From: Planctomycetota bacterium
GTDB lineage: Bacteria; Planctomycetota; PUPC01; JACPCR01
Length of the DNA stretch: 55,041 nt
Assembly (NCBI GenBank): GCA_027625095.1
Contig: JAQBXN010000046.1
Span: 1-55,041 of the forward strand
Reading direction: 5' to 3'
This document shows, in pieces, positions 1 to 8,273 of this stretch. Below the pieces are notes generated by a model. That model was not told where the DNA came from, did not search any database, and was given only the letters and a program-made list of their open reading frames with translations. A program made the position numbers and the translations under genes. The first letter of the stretch is position 1, and each line of letters begins with the position of its first letter.

Positions 1-290
1 CCAAGAATGTCGAACGGATCAATCACTGGGTTGCGCAGGCATCCGATCCGGGGGCATCCTGCGCTATGTGAATTCGGATGATCGAGGCAATAGCTCGAAT
101 CTCAGTCGAGGTACTGTCAGGAGTTGTGGATCGCAGCGGAATGCTGTGAATTAGAAGTTTTAGAATGCCTGAGTCCGCGACTGGAGGATATCAGCTACGT
201 TCTGCTCGAATATCACTCGGAACAGGATCGGCGACTGATCGACCAGTTAGTCAGCAAGTTCCACCTCTTGGGGCCGTTCAATAGTACCAG
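1..290 (+). pseudogene. Decayed FkbM-type methyltransferase C-terminal remnant
   Basis: Seen: from about 124 to 260 one frame reads CELEVLECLSPRLEDISYVL followed by LEYHSEQDRRLIDQLVSKF. I recognise this as the C-terminal part of FkbM-family SAM-dependent methyltransferases, where an ExxELEVLExL segment is followed by a conserved LEYHSExDR-type strand and helix. The upstream part is broken: a different frame reads KNVERINHWVAQ at 3-38 and then stops, and a third frame carries another fragment. The N-terminal SAM-binding region is outside the window or lost. FkbM proteins usually O-methylate sugars or peptides in surface-glycan or natural-product clusters, which fits the glycosyltransferase remnant directly downstream. 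The family call comes from motif memory only. Confidence 0.5.
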
Positions 291-348
291 GGTTGGGTGT
301 GCTCAAGTATGTGAATCCAAAGCGCTTAACACCGTTGCACTGATTTCC

Positions 349-739
349 ATGGCTCACATCCTCTTCTGCTGCCCAGACTACCCTCATCCCTCAGGAGGAA
401 TCAGGAGCCTATTCGGCCGGATGTCTGGTGGTCGGCTATACCGGCGTGGGCGGCAATGACTACATGGTGGGGAATGGAGACTGACAGAACTACGTCCTGG
501 TAAAGAATGGAAATCTACCGGAATTTGGTACTGTTCTTGAAAAAGTGATCCATGAATTAGAGTCTGACAAGGTCTACTATTCCAAGGTCGTCGAGAATGG
601 AATCAAGACAGCAGCGCGGTTCAGTGATCCCAATCGGGAGGCCGATACCCTCGTCGAGACTTTCAGTAGGTTTCAGACAATAGACCGCTCTTCAGGCCGG
701 GCTCCCAGTCGAGAGACTTCTCAACCAGTTGAAAGGTAA
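349..739 (+). pseudogene. Glycosyltransferase family 1/4-type remnant with internal deletion
   Basis: Seen: an ATG at 349 starts MAHILFCCPDYPHPSGGIR, the typical first beta strand and glycine loop of a GT-B glycosyltransferase. Right after it, in another frame (about 410-460), comes GCLVVGYTGVGGNDYM, which resembles the C-terminal nucleotide-sugar site that normally lies some 250 residues later. The same frame then has an in-frame TGA near 479 and continues with a coding-like helical tail (PEFGTVLEKVIHELESDKVY and beyond) to a stop at 737-739. So the N- and C-terminal ends of one enzyme appear to be joined across a large internal deletion with a frame change and a stop. It cannot make an active enzyme. 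With the FkbM remnant it suggests a former surface-glycan locus. Confidence 0.55.
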
Positions 740-749
740 TTTCGAGGGC

Positions 750-1367
750 TTAATCGCGTGACTCCCCATCAGATTTCTCACCCCCCGCCTCTGTTTTCTC
801 TTCTGATATTTGTTCCTGTTTATCAGCTACATCGCTGGCGGAAGGTCTCTGCTCTCCCAGCTCATCCTTCGGCGTGCGCTTATCCGGCCTGTAATCCTCA
901 AAGCCTTCTCGAAACTCCGGGTGGTGAATCTTGCCACCGGCATCCGCGATCCAGATGCACATCCCGAGGCATAGACCTGAGAGCAGGAGATTGGCTATGC
1001 CGACGTAAAGATGGTGTTTTTCCAATCTTTTGAAAAACACCAGGGCCGTAATGCTGAGAACGAGAGTCATATAGAGCACTTTGGCCCCTACGGATGCCCG
1101 CTCCCAATGCTCGAGCTTCCATTTGCTGTGGCCTTCATCATCTACCAGATGTTGAAGCTGGTTGGAGACACGCTCTTCAGACAGTTCGCCCGTCCACATG
1201 ACAAAGCGCATCGAACCGGTGGAAATCACGGTGATGAAGAGTCCCAGCAGCAGAGCGTCTTTACTGCGGGTCACCAGAAAGTACACAAGAGGTAAAATGG
1301 CGAACGCGGGCCCCAGAATAGGGATGTGGTTAATAATTAGGTGGATGTGTTCGGGATGGGTGTTCAC
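750..1367 (-). CDS. DUF2231-like small integral membrane protein
   Basis: A 205-residue protein starting at GTG 1367. The start fits the family, whose N-terminus carries a short His-rich segment (here HPEHIHLIINHIPILG) before the first membrane helix. Four hydrophobic helices are visible, roughly residues 10-32, 38-58, 90-112 and 118-140. After them comes a hydrophilic, Lys/Glu-rich tail of about 60 residues that is probably cytoplasmic and disordered. DUF2231-type proteins are small four-helix membrane proteins found near cytochrome or metal-transport genes; their role is not settled. No clear ribosome binding site precedes the GTG. The gene stands alone, pointing towards the glycosyltransferase remnant. 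The family call rests on the HxNHxP N-terminal pattern. Confidence 0.6.
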   Translation of the reverse strand: MNTHPEHIHLIINHIPILGPAFAILPLVYFLVTRSKDALLLGLFITVISTGSMRFVMWTGELSEERVSNQLQHLVDDEGHSKWKLEHWERASVGAKVLYMTLVLSITALVFFKRLEKHHLYVGIANLLLSGLCLGMCIWIADAGGKIHHPEFREGFEDYRPDKRTPKDELGEQRPSASDVADKQEQISEEKTEAGGEKSDGESRD

Positions 1368-1939
1368 AGGTTGTTCTGAGAGCAGTAATTTCTTTGCAGT
1401 TTAATGTAGGGCTAAATGGGTGGAAACAGGGATCGCATTGAGAAAGACTGGGCAAGCGTCATGTCCGGTGGCCGTGATGGATGGTACCATTGACGTAGGC
1501 TCTTCACGATACTCAGATGACTACTACCCAGAGACTAGAGAAGAAATGGAAAGACATCGCCATATTGTTTTACATTCACCGGCGGTGGCTGTATTAGCTC
1601 CATCAAGTGACAGATTAATCGAAAACGGCAGATACACTGCAATCTGATCGGAATGAAAGTTCAACTGACATGCAGAAGACCCCTGAACAGATTCCCGAAA
1701 TGTCATGCAAGGAGAGGCTGCAATTGACAAAAGATTCGAATGAAGGTCCAGATGAGATCGCCTCTCTGTTGAGCGTCTTGAGCGGCATTCGCCGGGAAAT
1801 GATGGACTTGGGATCTACAGAGGTAGACCACAATTCCGCTCGATACGCCCCCGAGCAGCCCGCCCCTTCATAAAACTGGTTGCCCCGGTACCCTCTGATA
1901 TCATCCTGCGGCAGATTGCGACAACTTCGAGCATCTCCC
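1368..1939. other. Intergenic stretch of about 570 bases
   Basis: It lies between the divergent DUF2231-like gene and the cytochrome c/DUF1549 gene. The only plausible short reading frame is on the plus strand at 1670-1873 (67 codons, polar and helical in composition, starting MQKTPEQIPEM). It matches nothing I recognise and has no strong ribosome binding site, so I do not call it a gene. No terminator with a T tract and no convincing promoter was seen. Promoters for both flanking genes must lie here. Confidence 0.4.
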
Positions 1940-3976
1940 ATGTTCTCCCACATTCTGATATTGCTGACCACAACCACGCGTTGCCTTCTTGCCGTGCCGG
2001 GTGTGGATTTCGAAGCGCAGATCAAACCAATCCTGGAAACCCACTGTCTCTCGTGCCATGGGCCTGAACAGCAAAAGGGTAAATTGCGATTTGATACGCT
2101 CTACTTTGCCAAAGCAGGCGGCAAACATGGGCAGACGATTGTTCCTGGCAAAGCGGAAGACAGCCCCCTTTATAAGCGCATCACCCTGCCTGCAGGCGAC
2201 GATGACATCATGCCGCCCGAAGGCGATCCCATCAATGCCGAAGAGGCTGAGGTCATCCGGCTCTGGATCGATCTCGGCGCCCACTGGCCGACAGGTACGA
2301 CCCTTAAGCCAAGGAAAGCTGGGGCCGTCGCAGAAACACAGACAAAGCCCCCGCTATTCAAACGCATTGACGAACTGATAGAGAAGAAACTCCAAGGCCC
2401 TCCTGCCGGGCCATCCAGTGATTCGGAGTTTTTCCGGCGTGTTTATCTCGACCTGACAGGATCGATTCCTCCTGCTGTTGATGTCAGCAAGTTTCTGGCT
2501 GACCCAAATCCTGAAAAACGCACAGCGCTCATCGAACGGTTGCTTGGGGCACCAGAATATGCACGCAGCATGGCCAATAAATTTAGCATCATGCTGCTCG
2601 AACGGCGGGACGACGGAGCCGCGGACTTCCCTTTGAAGGAATGGGAGACGTACCTGACTCATTCTTTCGAAGCGAACAAACAATTTGATGAGATCGCAGC
2701 AGATATCATCGCAGTCGACGGATTTGACCCCAACACCAAACCGGCCATCAAATTTTATATGGGCCGCGATCAGCCGACGCTCACCAGAGATGTCAGCCGC
2801 CTGTTCCTTGGACGCGACATCCAGTGCGCTGAGTGTCACGACCATCCATCCATCAACGATTACAAACAATCAGAATTTCAGGGGCTGACTGCCTACCTCA
2901 ACGGTAGTAACGTCCACAAGAATCCGAAGACAAAGATGACTTACTTTGTGCAGGCGGCCATGTTGCAGAAGATCAAATTCAAATCGGTATTCACCGGTAT
3001 CGAAGGAGAAGTCGGGCCGAAGCTTGTGAATCGTGATGAGGTGGAACTTCCCCAATACGACCGCGCCCACCTCTATCTTGGCGGATATGACAAAACGAGC
3101 GGTGACCCGCAGATCCCGCGCTTCCAGCGCCGCAGACTACTGGCGAAACACCTGCCGGACGCGGACAACAGGGCGTTTGTTCGAAACGCCGCGAACCGGC
3201 TCTGGTTCATGTTTATGGGCCGCGGCCTGGTCATGCCTCTCGACCAGGACCACAGTAAAAATCCTCCAACCCATCCTGAACTGCTCGACCTCCTCACCGA
3301 AGAATTTGTTGAAAGGAACCTCGATATTCGAGATTTCGTGCGGGAGATTCTTCTCAGCCGCGCTTACCAGCGCTCGAGTATTTTGCCCGAGGGCATGCCG
3401 GATGTGCCGGAAGAAAGTTATGCAGTATTTAACATGCGTCCCCTGTCAGCAGAACAGCTCGGGCACTCGGTCATGCTAGCCACGGGCAATCTGGGGTACG
3501 TGCTCGACAAGCCCAAACGGGATGAGGCCAAAGCAAAGCAGGCAGAGAAAGAAAAGGTGGCACGTGCAGAAGAAGATCTTCGAAAAGATGAAGAGGCCGA
3601 CCCACTCGATCCCGATTTCGACAAGGTATTGGCCATGTTTCGCAGCAACTTCGCAAACGCGCCCGGCGACCCGGAAATTGAATACAGCCCGTCAACAACC
3701 GGAGCTCTGTTCCTTACAAATGAGGGTCTTTTTGCACACTGGCTGAAGCCACATGATAAGAACCTGATAGAGAACTTGATGAAGGGAGCTGCAAAAAAAG
3801 AATATGAGAAAATGGTCCAGGACATGTATCTCAATGTTCTGAGCCGGGCTCCAGACGACGAGGAAAAGAAGGCGGCAATCGAGTATTTGGCTAAGAACGA
3901 GGGCCGAATTTCCCTTGCATTGGGCGAGTACGTATGGTCCCTGCTCGCGTCTACTGAATTTCGAATGATCTATTGA
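1940..3976 (+). CDS. Planctomycete-type cytochrome c (PSCyt1) - DUF1549 - DUF1553 protein
   Basis: About 678 residues from ATG 1940. That start leaves a clear signal peptide (hydrophobic residues 3-20, likely cut near Gly21); a TTG 60 bases upstream gives a longer frame but hides the signal. Residues 36-40 are CLSCH, a haem c-binding site in the planctomycete cytochrome c domain (about 22-100). DUF1549 follows (about 130-340) and contains a second CAECHDHP motif at 296-303. DUF1553 follows (about 385-650) with a charged Lys/Glu linker near 525-555. The family is exported and very expanded in Planctomycetota and relatives; a role in degrading or oxidising polymers has been suggested but not shown. 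The stop overlaps the next start (TGATG), so the DUF1501 gene is translationally coupled. Confidence 0.92.
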   Translation: MFSHILILLTTTTRCLLAVPGVDFEAQIKPILETHCLSCHGPEQQKGKLRFDTLYFAKAGGKHGQTIVPGKAEDSPLYKRITLPAGDDDIMPPEGDPINAEEAEVIRLWIDLGAHWPTGTTLKPRKAGAVAETQTKPPLFKRIDELIEKKLQGPPAGPSSDSEFFRRVYLDLTGSIPPAVDVSKFLADPNPEKRTALIERLLGAPEYARSMANKFSIMLLERRDDGAADFPLKEWETYLTHSFEANKQFDEIAADIIAVDGFDPNTKPAIKFYMGRDQPTLTRDVSRLFLGRDIQCAECHDHPSINDYKQSEFQGLTAYLNGSNVHKNPKTKMTYFVQAAMLQKIKFKSVFTGIEGEVGPKLVNRDEVELPQYDRAHLYLGGYDKTSGDPQIPRFQRRRLLAKHLPDADNRAFVRNAANRLWFMFMGRGLVMPLDQDHSKNPPTHPELLDLLTEEFVERNLDIRDFVREILLSRAYQRSSILPEGMPDVPEESYAVFNMRPLSAEQLGHSVMLATGNLGYVLDKPKRDEAKAKQAEKEKVARAEEDLRKDEEADPLDPDFDKVLAMFRSNFANAPGDPEIEYSPSTTGALFLTNEGLFAHWLKPHDKNLIENLMKGAAKKEYEKMVQDMYLNVLSRAPDDEEKKAAIEYLAKNEGRISLALGEYVWSLLASTEFRMIY

Positions 3977-5262
3977 TGCAAGACTACCCCTGCCATTCGC
4001 CGGAACATCACATCACACGGCGCCAGATGCTCGGTGGCCTGGCCGGCGGCGCCGGAGCTTTTGTCGGGCTGGGAAACCTGTTAAGGCCGGCCGTCGCCGA
4101 GGAACTCAAGAGAAAACAGCTGCAGGTGCTCCTGGTCTGGACAGACGGCGGTATGTCCCAGTTTGAGAGTTGGTGTCCAAAACCGGGCACAGAATTTGGT
4201 GGGCCGATGCGGGCTATCCCAACTTCCGTGGACGGAATCCAGTTCAGCGAACTCCTCGAGCACACTGCGAAACAGGCGCATCACCTGGCTGTGATTCGCA
4301 GCATGAGCACCCGTGATGAAAATCACTCCACTGGCGTACCCCGCATACTGCGAGGCGATCCGCCAAACCGTGGGGTGGATTACCCGCATCTCGGTTCAGC
4401 AATCTCCAGCTTCATCCATCAGCCTGAGAACAAACTGCCGCCTTACGTTCACATCAAGCCTTACAACAGTGGCTTTCATTACAAAGACGCAGGTTTCCTC
4501 GATCCCAGGTGGGGAGCACTTGCCCTCGGCGAGGGCAAGCCACCCGAAAACATCCACATGTGCGAAGAGCTCACCGGGGAGGTCATCGAGGCGCGCAATG
4601 AGCTTCGCGAGCAGCATAATCAGCGCTTTTCCCGGGGCCGGCGTAGAGCCTCTATCGACGCGCACGCACAAGCCTATAACATGGCAGCCCAGTTGATGGA
4701 AAACGTTGACCTCTTTGATGACAAAAACCTGAGCGAACAAGACAAAGACCGCTACGGCCATACCCAACTGGGGCGGCACCTGTTGCAGGCGAGACGGCTG
4801 TTGGAGGCGGGAACTACTTTTGTGAGAGTTACCTCATTTCACTGGGACACACACGCGGATAATTTCAACGCGCACATGAGGCTCATGCCGCAATTCGACA
4901 AGGCCTTCGCTGCGGTCATCGAAGACCTTGACGTGCGTGGCATGCTCGAACACACCCTTGTCATCGCTATGTGCGAATTCGGCCGCACGCCTAAAATCAA
5001 TTTCAAACTTGGCCGTGACCATTGGCCTGAATCCTGGTCCATGGCTGTCGCCGGTTGCGGCATAAACAAAGGTATCACCGTCGGCGAAACCGATCCCCGG
5101 GGCGTTGATGTCACCAGCGACCCGTACGACGTCGGACATCTGTACTACACGTTATTCCAGGCCCTCGGCATCAACCCCAAGGCCAAATACAGTCACAAGG
5201 GACAAAGCCTCCACGCCATCAATCCCGAGTGTTACGACACAATCAAGGGACTGCTTGCCTGA
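3976..5262 (+). CDS. DUF1501 protein with Tat signal
   Basis: About 428 residues. The ATG at 3976 overlaps the previous stop, which decides the start over a TTG three bases earlier. Residues about 14-35 are a twin-arginine signal (ITRRQMLGGLAGGAGAF), so the protein is probably exported folded. The rest is a typical DUF1501 domain of the alkaline-phosphatase/sulfatase-like fold, with LLVWTDGGMSQFESWCPKPG near the start of the mature protein, DENHSTGVPRILRGDPP, SFHWDTHADNFNAH, and CEFGRTPKIN followed by GRDHWPESWSM near the C-terminus. DUF1501 and PSCyt1/DUF1549/DUF1553 proteins are almost always encoded side by side in Planctomycetota and Verrucomicrobiota and probably act together in the periplasm; the substrate is unknown. 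Confidence 0.92.
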   Translation: MQDYPCHSPEHHITRRQMLGGLAGGAGAFVGLGNLLRPAVAEELKRKQLQVLLVWTDGGMSQFESWCPKPGTEFGGPMRAIPTSVDGIQFSELLEHTAKQAHHLAVIRSMSTRDENHSTGVPRILRGDPPNRGVDYPHLGSAISSFIHQPENKLPPYVHIKPYNSGFHYKDAGFLDPRWGALALGEGKPPENIHMCEELTGEVIEARNELREQHNQRFSRGRRRASIDAHAQAYNMAAQLMENVDLFDDKNLSEQDKDRYGHTQLGRHLLQARRLLEAGTTFVRVTSFHWDTHADNFNAHMRLMPQFDKAFAAVIEDLDVRGMLEHTLVIAMCEFGRTPKINFKLGRDHWPESWSMAVAGCGINKGITVGETDPRGVDVTSDPYDVGHLYYTLFQALGINPKAKYSHKGQSLHAINPECYDTIKGLLA

Positions 5263-5274
5263 GAAGCTACTGCC

Positions 5275-6354
5275 ATGAGCATCGTATTTGATCCAACCCA
5301 GACTCACGAAGTTCAGGTCTTCGAGCACGACGAGCAATTCCTGACCAGCCGGTTCAGCCCGTGTGGCCGCTATGTCTTTGGCTCGACGCCCGACCGAAAT
5401 GTGTATCGGCATGATCTGGATACAGGTGAAAAGGTCACGCTTGCAGGTCATCCCACCTGGGTGAGTGCCATGGCTTTTCAAACCGAGGGCAGGACTCTGT
5501 TCACCGGCGATTACTGGGGCCGCATCCACTCTTGGCAATACGACCAGCCGCAACCGCACACGCTGAATGCACTCGATATGGCTCACGACGGCCTGCTCCG
5601 TGACATGTCGTTAACCAGAGACGGCAGAATCCTGCTCACCTGTGGCCGGGATAAAGTTGCCCGTGCTTGGAATGCGGATGACCTGTCGTTGATACGCGAA
5701 TTCGTCGGTCATAAAGACGACATTTACAGTCTGGCCATCTCGCCTGGCGGCCAATCGCTTGTTACCGGAGACCAACTCGGAGTTGTCAAGGAATGGGACA
5801 TCGAAACCGGCAGACATGTCCGTGATATCGATGCCTCGGGGCTCTGGTCAGACCCTTACAAGAACGGCTTCGTCGATATGGGCGGTGTTCGTCGTATGGC
5901 TTTTGATCACGAAGGCAAGCGCCTCGTCTGCACAGGCATGTTGAATGGCACGAGCTTCACCTTCTCCGTGGGCAGCCTTGGTATTCTGGAATTCGATTGG
6001 GAAACGGGCAAAGAGATTCGCCGCATGGAGCCTGAGGGTGGAGGATTCATGCTGGGCGCACTTTATCTTCCTGATGGCACGCTGGTGACTGCGGCCGAGG
6101 GGCCCCACGGTAAACCACACGGCGGCCTCTGGTTCTGGAAAGATGGCGCCTCCACGGAACCACTCTTCTTCTTGCCACAATTTCTTCAAACAAAGGAAAT
6201 CGATCTGCATCCGGACGGCCTGCATCTCACCGCACCTCACTTCCTGGCCCTGGGCCATGGTGGCAACGGCAAACGGCCGGGCGACTACACCACGAATTTT
6301 GGTTCTGTGCGTGTGTACCGAATGACAGCAAAGCCCGCGGCTAAGGTGAAGTAG
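5275..6354 (+). CDS. WD40 repeat beta-propeller protein
   Basis: A 359-residue protein with several WD40-type blades, for example FSPCGRYVFGSTPDRNVYRH, then the TWVSAMAF, DMSLTRDGRILLTCGRDKVA, DIYSLAISPGGQSLVTGDQL and VRRMAFDHEGKRLVCTGM segments. At least five blades can be counted, enough for one propeller. There is no signal peptide, so it looks cytoplasmic, unlike its exported neighbours. It begins 12 bases after the DUF1501 stop, so it is the third gene of the operon. WD40 proteins accompany PSCyt1/DUF1501 pairs often in planctomycetes. A scaffold or regulatory role is inferred from the fold only. Confidence 0.85.
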   Translation: MSIVFDPTQTHEVQVFEHDEQFLTSRFSPCGRYVFGSTPDRNVYRHDLDTGEKVTLAGHPTWVSAMAFQTEGRTLFTGDYWGRIHSWQYDQPQPHTLNALDMAHDGLLRDMSLTRDGRILLTCGRDKVARAWNADDLSLIREFVGHKDDIYSLAISPGGQSLVTGDQLGVVKEWDIETGRHVRDIDASGLWSDPYKNGFVDMGGVRRMAFDHEGKRLVCTGMLNGTSFTFSVGSLGILEFDWETGKEIRRMEPEGGGFMLGALYLPDGTLVTAAEGPHGKPHGGLWFWKDGASTEPLFFLPQFLQTKEIDLHPDGLHLTAPHFLALGHGGNGKRPGDYTTNFGSVRVYRMTAKPAAKVK

Positions 6355-6729
6355 AGGCTAATTCCGTCCGAAAGCCGTCGATCAGCAAAGACGTTTCTGA
6401 TGGAGTTGCGGCGGTGTCCTCGTGTGAGCCTGGCGCTCCACTGGGACTCCTCTTCCATACCCTCGCGGAGCGAGGGAGCCACGACTATTCCGAAGCGATC
6501 GATGATGGCTGGCTGGGATGGTGACGCAATTCAGGCGGACTTCGAGGAGACCGAACCATTCTTGAACGCTGGCACCTGAGATAAGGTTTGGGGAAAACTC
6601 AATTTTCGAGAGGCTATCTACTTCAGTTGCGTGAACCCCTGCTGCCTGTCTGTTTCCTCCCGGTTGTTTCTCCTCCGCCGAACGATATAAAATTCCCTGA
6701 TTCAGTACACGTAAATCAGAGGGAGACCA
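6355..6729. other. Intergenic stretch with a strong hairpin
   Basis: Between the WD40 gene and the oxidoreductase gene. It holds a perfect 7-bp stem with a 3-base loop at 6460-6476 (CCCTCGC, GGA, GCGAGGG). No T tract follows, so it is not a standard intrinsic terminator; it may belong to a dispersed palindromic element or be a transcription-end structure. Minus-strand frames across this stretch have no family resemblance and are rejected. A candidate promoter lies at its 3' end. Confidence 0.45.
6664..6691 (+). promoter_or_regulatory. Candidate sigma-70-like promoter for the oxidoreductase gene
   Basis: TTGTTT at 6664-6669 and TATAAA at 6686-6691 are separated by 16 bases and lie about 40 bases before the ATG at 6730. 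The -10 box matches the consensus at 5 of 6 positions, the -35 box at only 3 of 6. A GGGAG ribosome binding site follows just before the start codon. Confidence 0.35.
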
Positions 6730-7707
6730 ATGCCCGAAAAACTTAGATGGGGGATTATCGGCACCGGCAAGATGTCTACCCTTTTCACCCGATGTCTGGC
6801 GGGTGCAAAGCATGTCCGCTTGCAGGCGGTGGCCAGCCGCAACAAGGAAAAGGCGGCCAAATTCGCTGCTGAATTCAACGCACCGAGTTTTTATGGCAGT
6901 TACACTGAGCTCATCAAAGACAAAAATGTAGATGTGGTTTATGTGGGCACACCCCATACCCACCACCGGGATTCCGTCTTGAGCGCGCTGGCGAATGGCA
7001 AGCATGTTCTCTGCGAGAAGCCGATGGGTGTCACGCTCCTGGAATGCAACGAAATGATCGCCATGGCCAGGAAGACCAATCGAGTTTTACTCGAGGCGTT
7101 CATGTATCGAGTGCATCCGCAGACTATCAGGCTGCAGGAGGTCTTGAAAAGTGGCCGCATCGGGGACATCAGAACCATCCGAAGTGCATTCTGTTACGGG
7201 CTATTTTCGGATTCCTACAACGTACGACTGGATAAGGACCTTCGTGGAGGAGGGCTCTATGATGTTGGATGCTACTGCATCAACTTCTCACGCATGGTCG
7301 CCGGCGCAGAACCCACCAGGGTCGAAGCGCTTTGGAAGCTGGGCGAGGAATCCGGAGTTGACGAGACTCTGAGCTGCATCATGCAGTTCCCTTCCGGTTC
7401 ACTTGCCATGTTCGATATTGGTATCCGCTCCACGGGCAACAGCTATGCGGAGATCATTGGCAGTAAGGGACGTATCATCATCCCGAACCCATGGAAGCCG
7501 CATCCGGTCAAATCTTCCTTTCACATTTATGCGGAAGACAAGAACGAAGAGGTTGTCATCAACAACGGCGGCAACATTTACTCACTGGAGGCCGACCATC
7601 TCGCCGAAGTCGTTGCAGGAGAAACCAAGCCTCTCATTCCAGCAAAGGACGCCATGAATAACGCTATCGTTCTCGAACAAATCTGGAAACGAATCCATGG
7701 GGCCTAA
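6730..7707 (+). CDS. Gfo/Idh/MocA-family NAD(P)-dependent oxidoreductase
   Basis: A 325-residue protein of normal family length. The N-terminal Rossmann fold has the dinucleotide loop GIIGTGKMS (residues 8-16), followed by VDVVYVGTPHTHH (68-79) and the conserved EKP motif at 96-98 with the usual lysine. The C-terminal alpha/beta domain has GGGLYDVGCYCIN, the pattern of the trans-dihydrodiol dehydrogenase/glucose-fructose oxidoreductase-like branch. Enzymes of this branch oxidise sugars or cyclic polyols with NAD(P). No signal peptide, so cytoplasmic. Start ATG 6730 is preceded by GGGAG. The next gene overlaps by 11 bases, so the two are co-transcribed. The substrate cannot be told from the sequence. 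Confidence 0.9.
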   Translation: MPEKLRWGIIGTGKMSTLFTRCLAGAKHVRLQAVASRNKEKAAKFAAEFNAPSFYGSYTELIKDKNVDVVYVGTPHTHHRDSVLSALANGKHVLCEKPMGVTLLECNEMIAMARKTNRVLLEAFMYRVHPQTIRLQEVLKSGRIGDIRTIRSAFCYGLFSDSYNVRLDKDLRGGGLYDVGCYCINFSRMVAGAEPTRVEALWKLGEESGVDETLSCIMQFPSGSLAMFDIGIRSTGNSYAEIIGSKGRIIIPNPWKPHPVKSSFHIYAEDKNEEVVINNGGNIYSLEADHLAEVVAGETKPLIPAKDAMNNAIVLEQIWKRIHGA

Positions 7708-8158
7708 GTACAAAGTCCGTCTCGCCAATGCCGAAGATGCGGAAGCCATCGTGCAGTTTAACGCCATGATGGCCAAAGAAACCGAGGACAGAGATCTCGA
7801 TATGGAAACGCTTCGCCGCGGCGTACGCTCTGTTTTTGCCCGCGGCGACCGCGGGTTTTACGTCGTCGCTGTTTCAGAAGACCAGGTCATTGCCCAGCTC
7901 ATGGTCACCTTTGAATGGAGCGACTGGCGTGCTGCGTGGTTCTGGTGGATCCAGAGCGTTTACGTGATACCGGAACGGCGCAGAGAAGGGATCTACCGGG
8001 GGCTTTACAAATTTGTAAAGCGACTGTCCGTGAAGCGAGGCGGTGTCTGCGGATTTCGCCTCTATGTGGCACGCGAGAACGATATCGCCCGGTCCGCCTA
8101 CCTAAGTCTTGGCATGGATAATTCGCGGTACGAGATGTACGAGGAGAGTAAGGAGTAA
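7697..8158 (+). CDS. GNAT-family N-acetyltransferase
   Basis: A 153-residue single-domain GNAT. VRLANAEDAEAIVQFNAMMA is the first strand and helix, the central strands end at WFWWIQSVYVIPERRREGIY, and the acetyl-CoA pyrophosphate loop is ERRREGIYRGLY, a variant of the R/Q-x-x-G-x-G/A motif. The end (ENDIARSAYLSLGMDNSRYE) is the usual motif B region. The substrate is unknown. The gene starts inside the 3' end of the oxidoreductase gene (11-base overlap), so a shared transcript and perhaps a shared pathway is likely. Confidence 0.85.
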   Translation: MGPKYKVRLANAEDAEAIVQFNAMMAKETEDRDLDMETLRRGVRSVFARGDRGFYVVAVSEDQVIAQLMVTFEWSDWRAAWFWWIQSVYVIPERRREGIYRGLYKFVKRLSVKRGGVCGFRLYVARENDIARSAYLSLGMDNSRYEMYEESKE

Positions 8159-8273
8159 CGCGGGACAGGTGAAACGTGATACCTCCACTTCAGACCCTCG
8201 ATACAGGCTCTCAGGCAGCACACAAATCAATTCCTGGTTACCAACCTAACTTTTTCTCCCCTCCTCCCGTCAA

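Noticed and set aside
758..1404. Several plus-strand frames over the DUF2231-like gene
   Set aside because: They are antisense to a membrane protein with clear helices; their composition is not protein-like.
1615..2025. A 136-codon minus-strand frame before the DUF1549 gene
   Set aside because: It overlaps the signal peptide of the plus-strand gene and matches no family; the plus-strand start is well supported.
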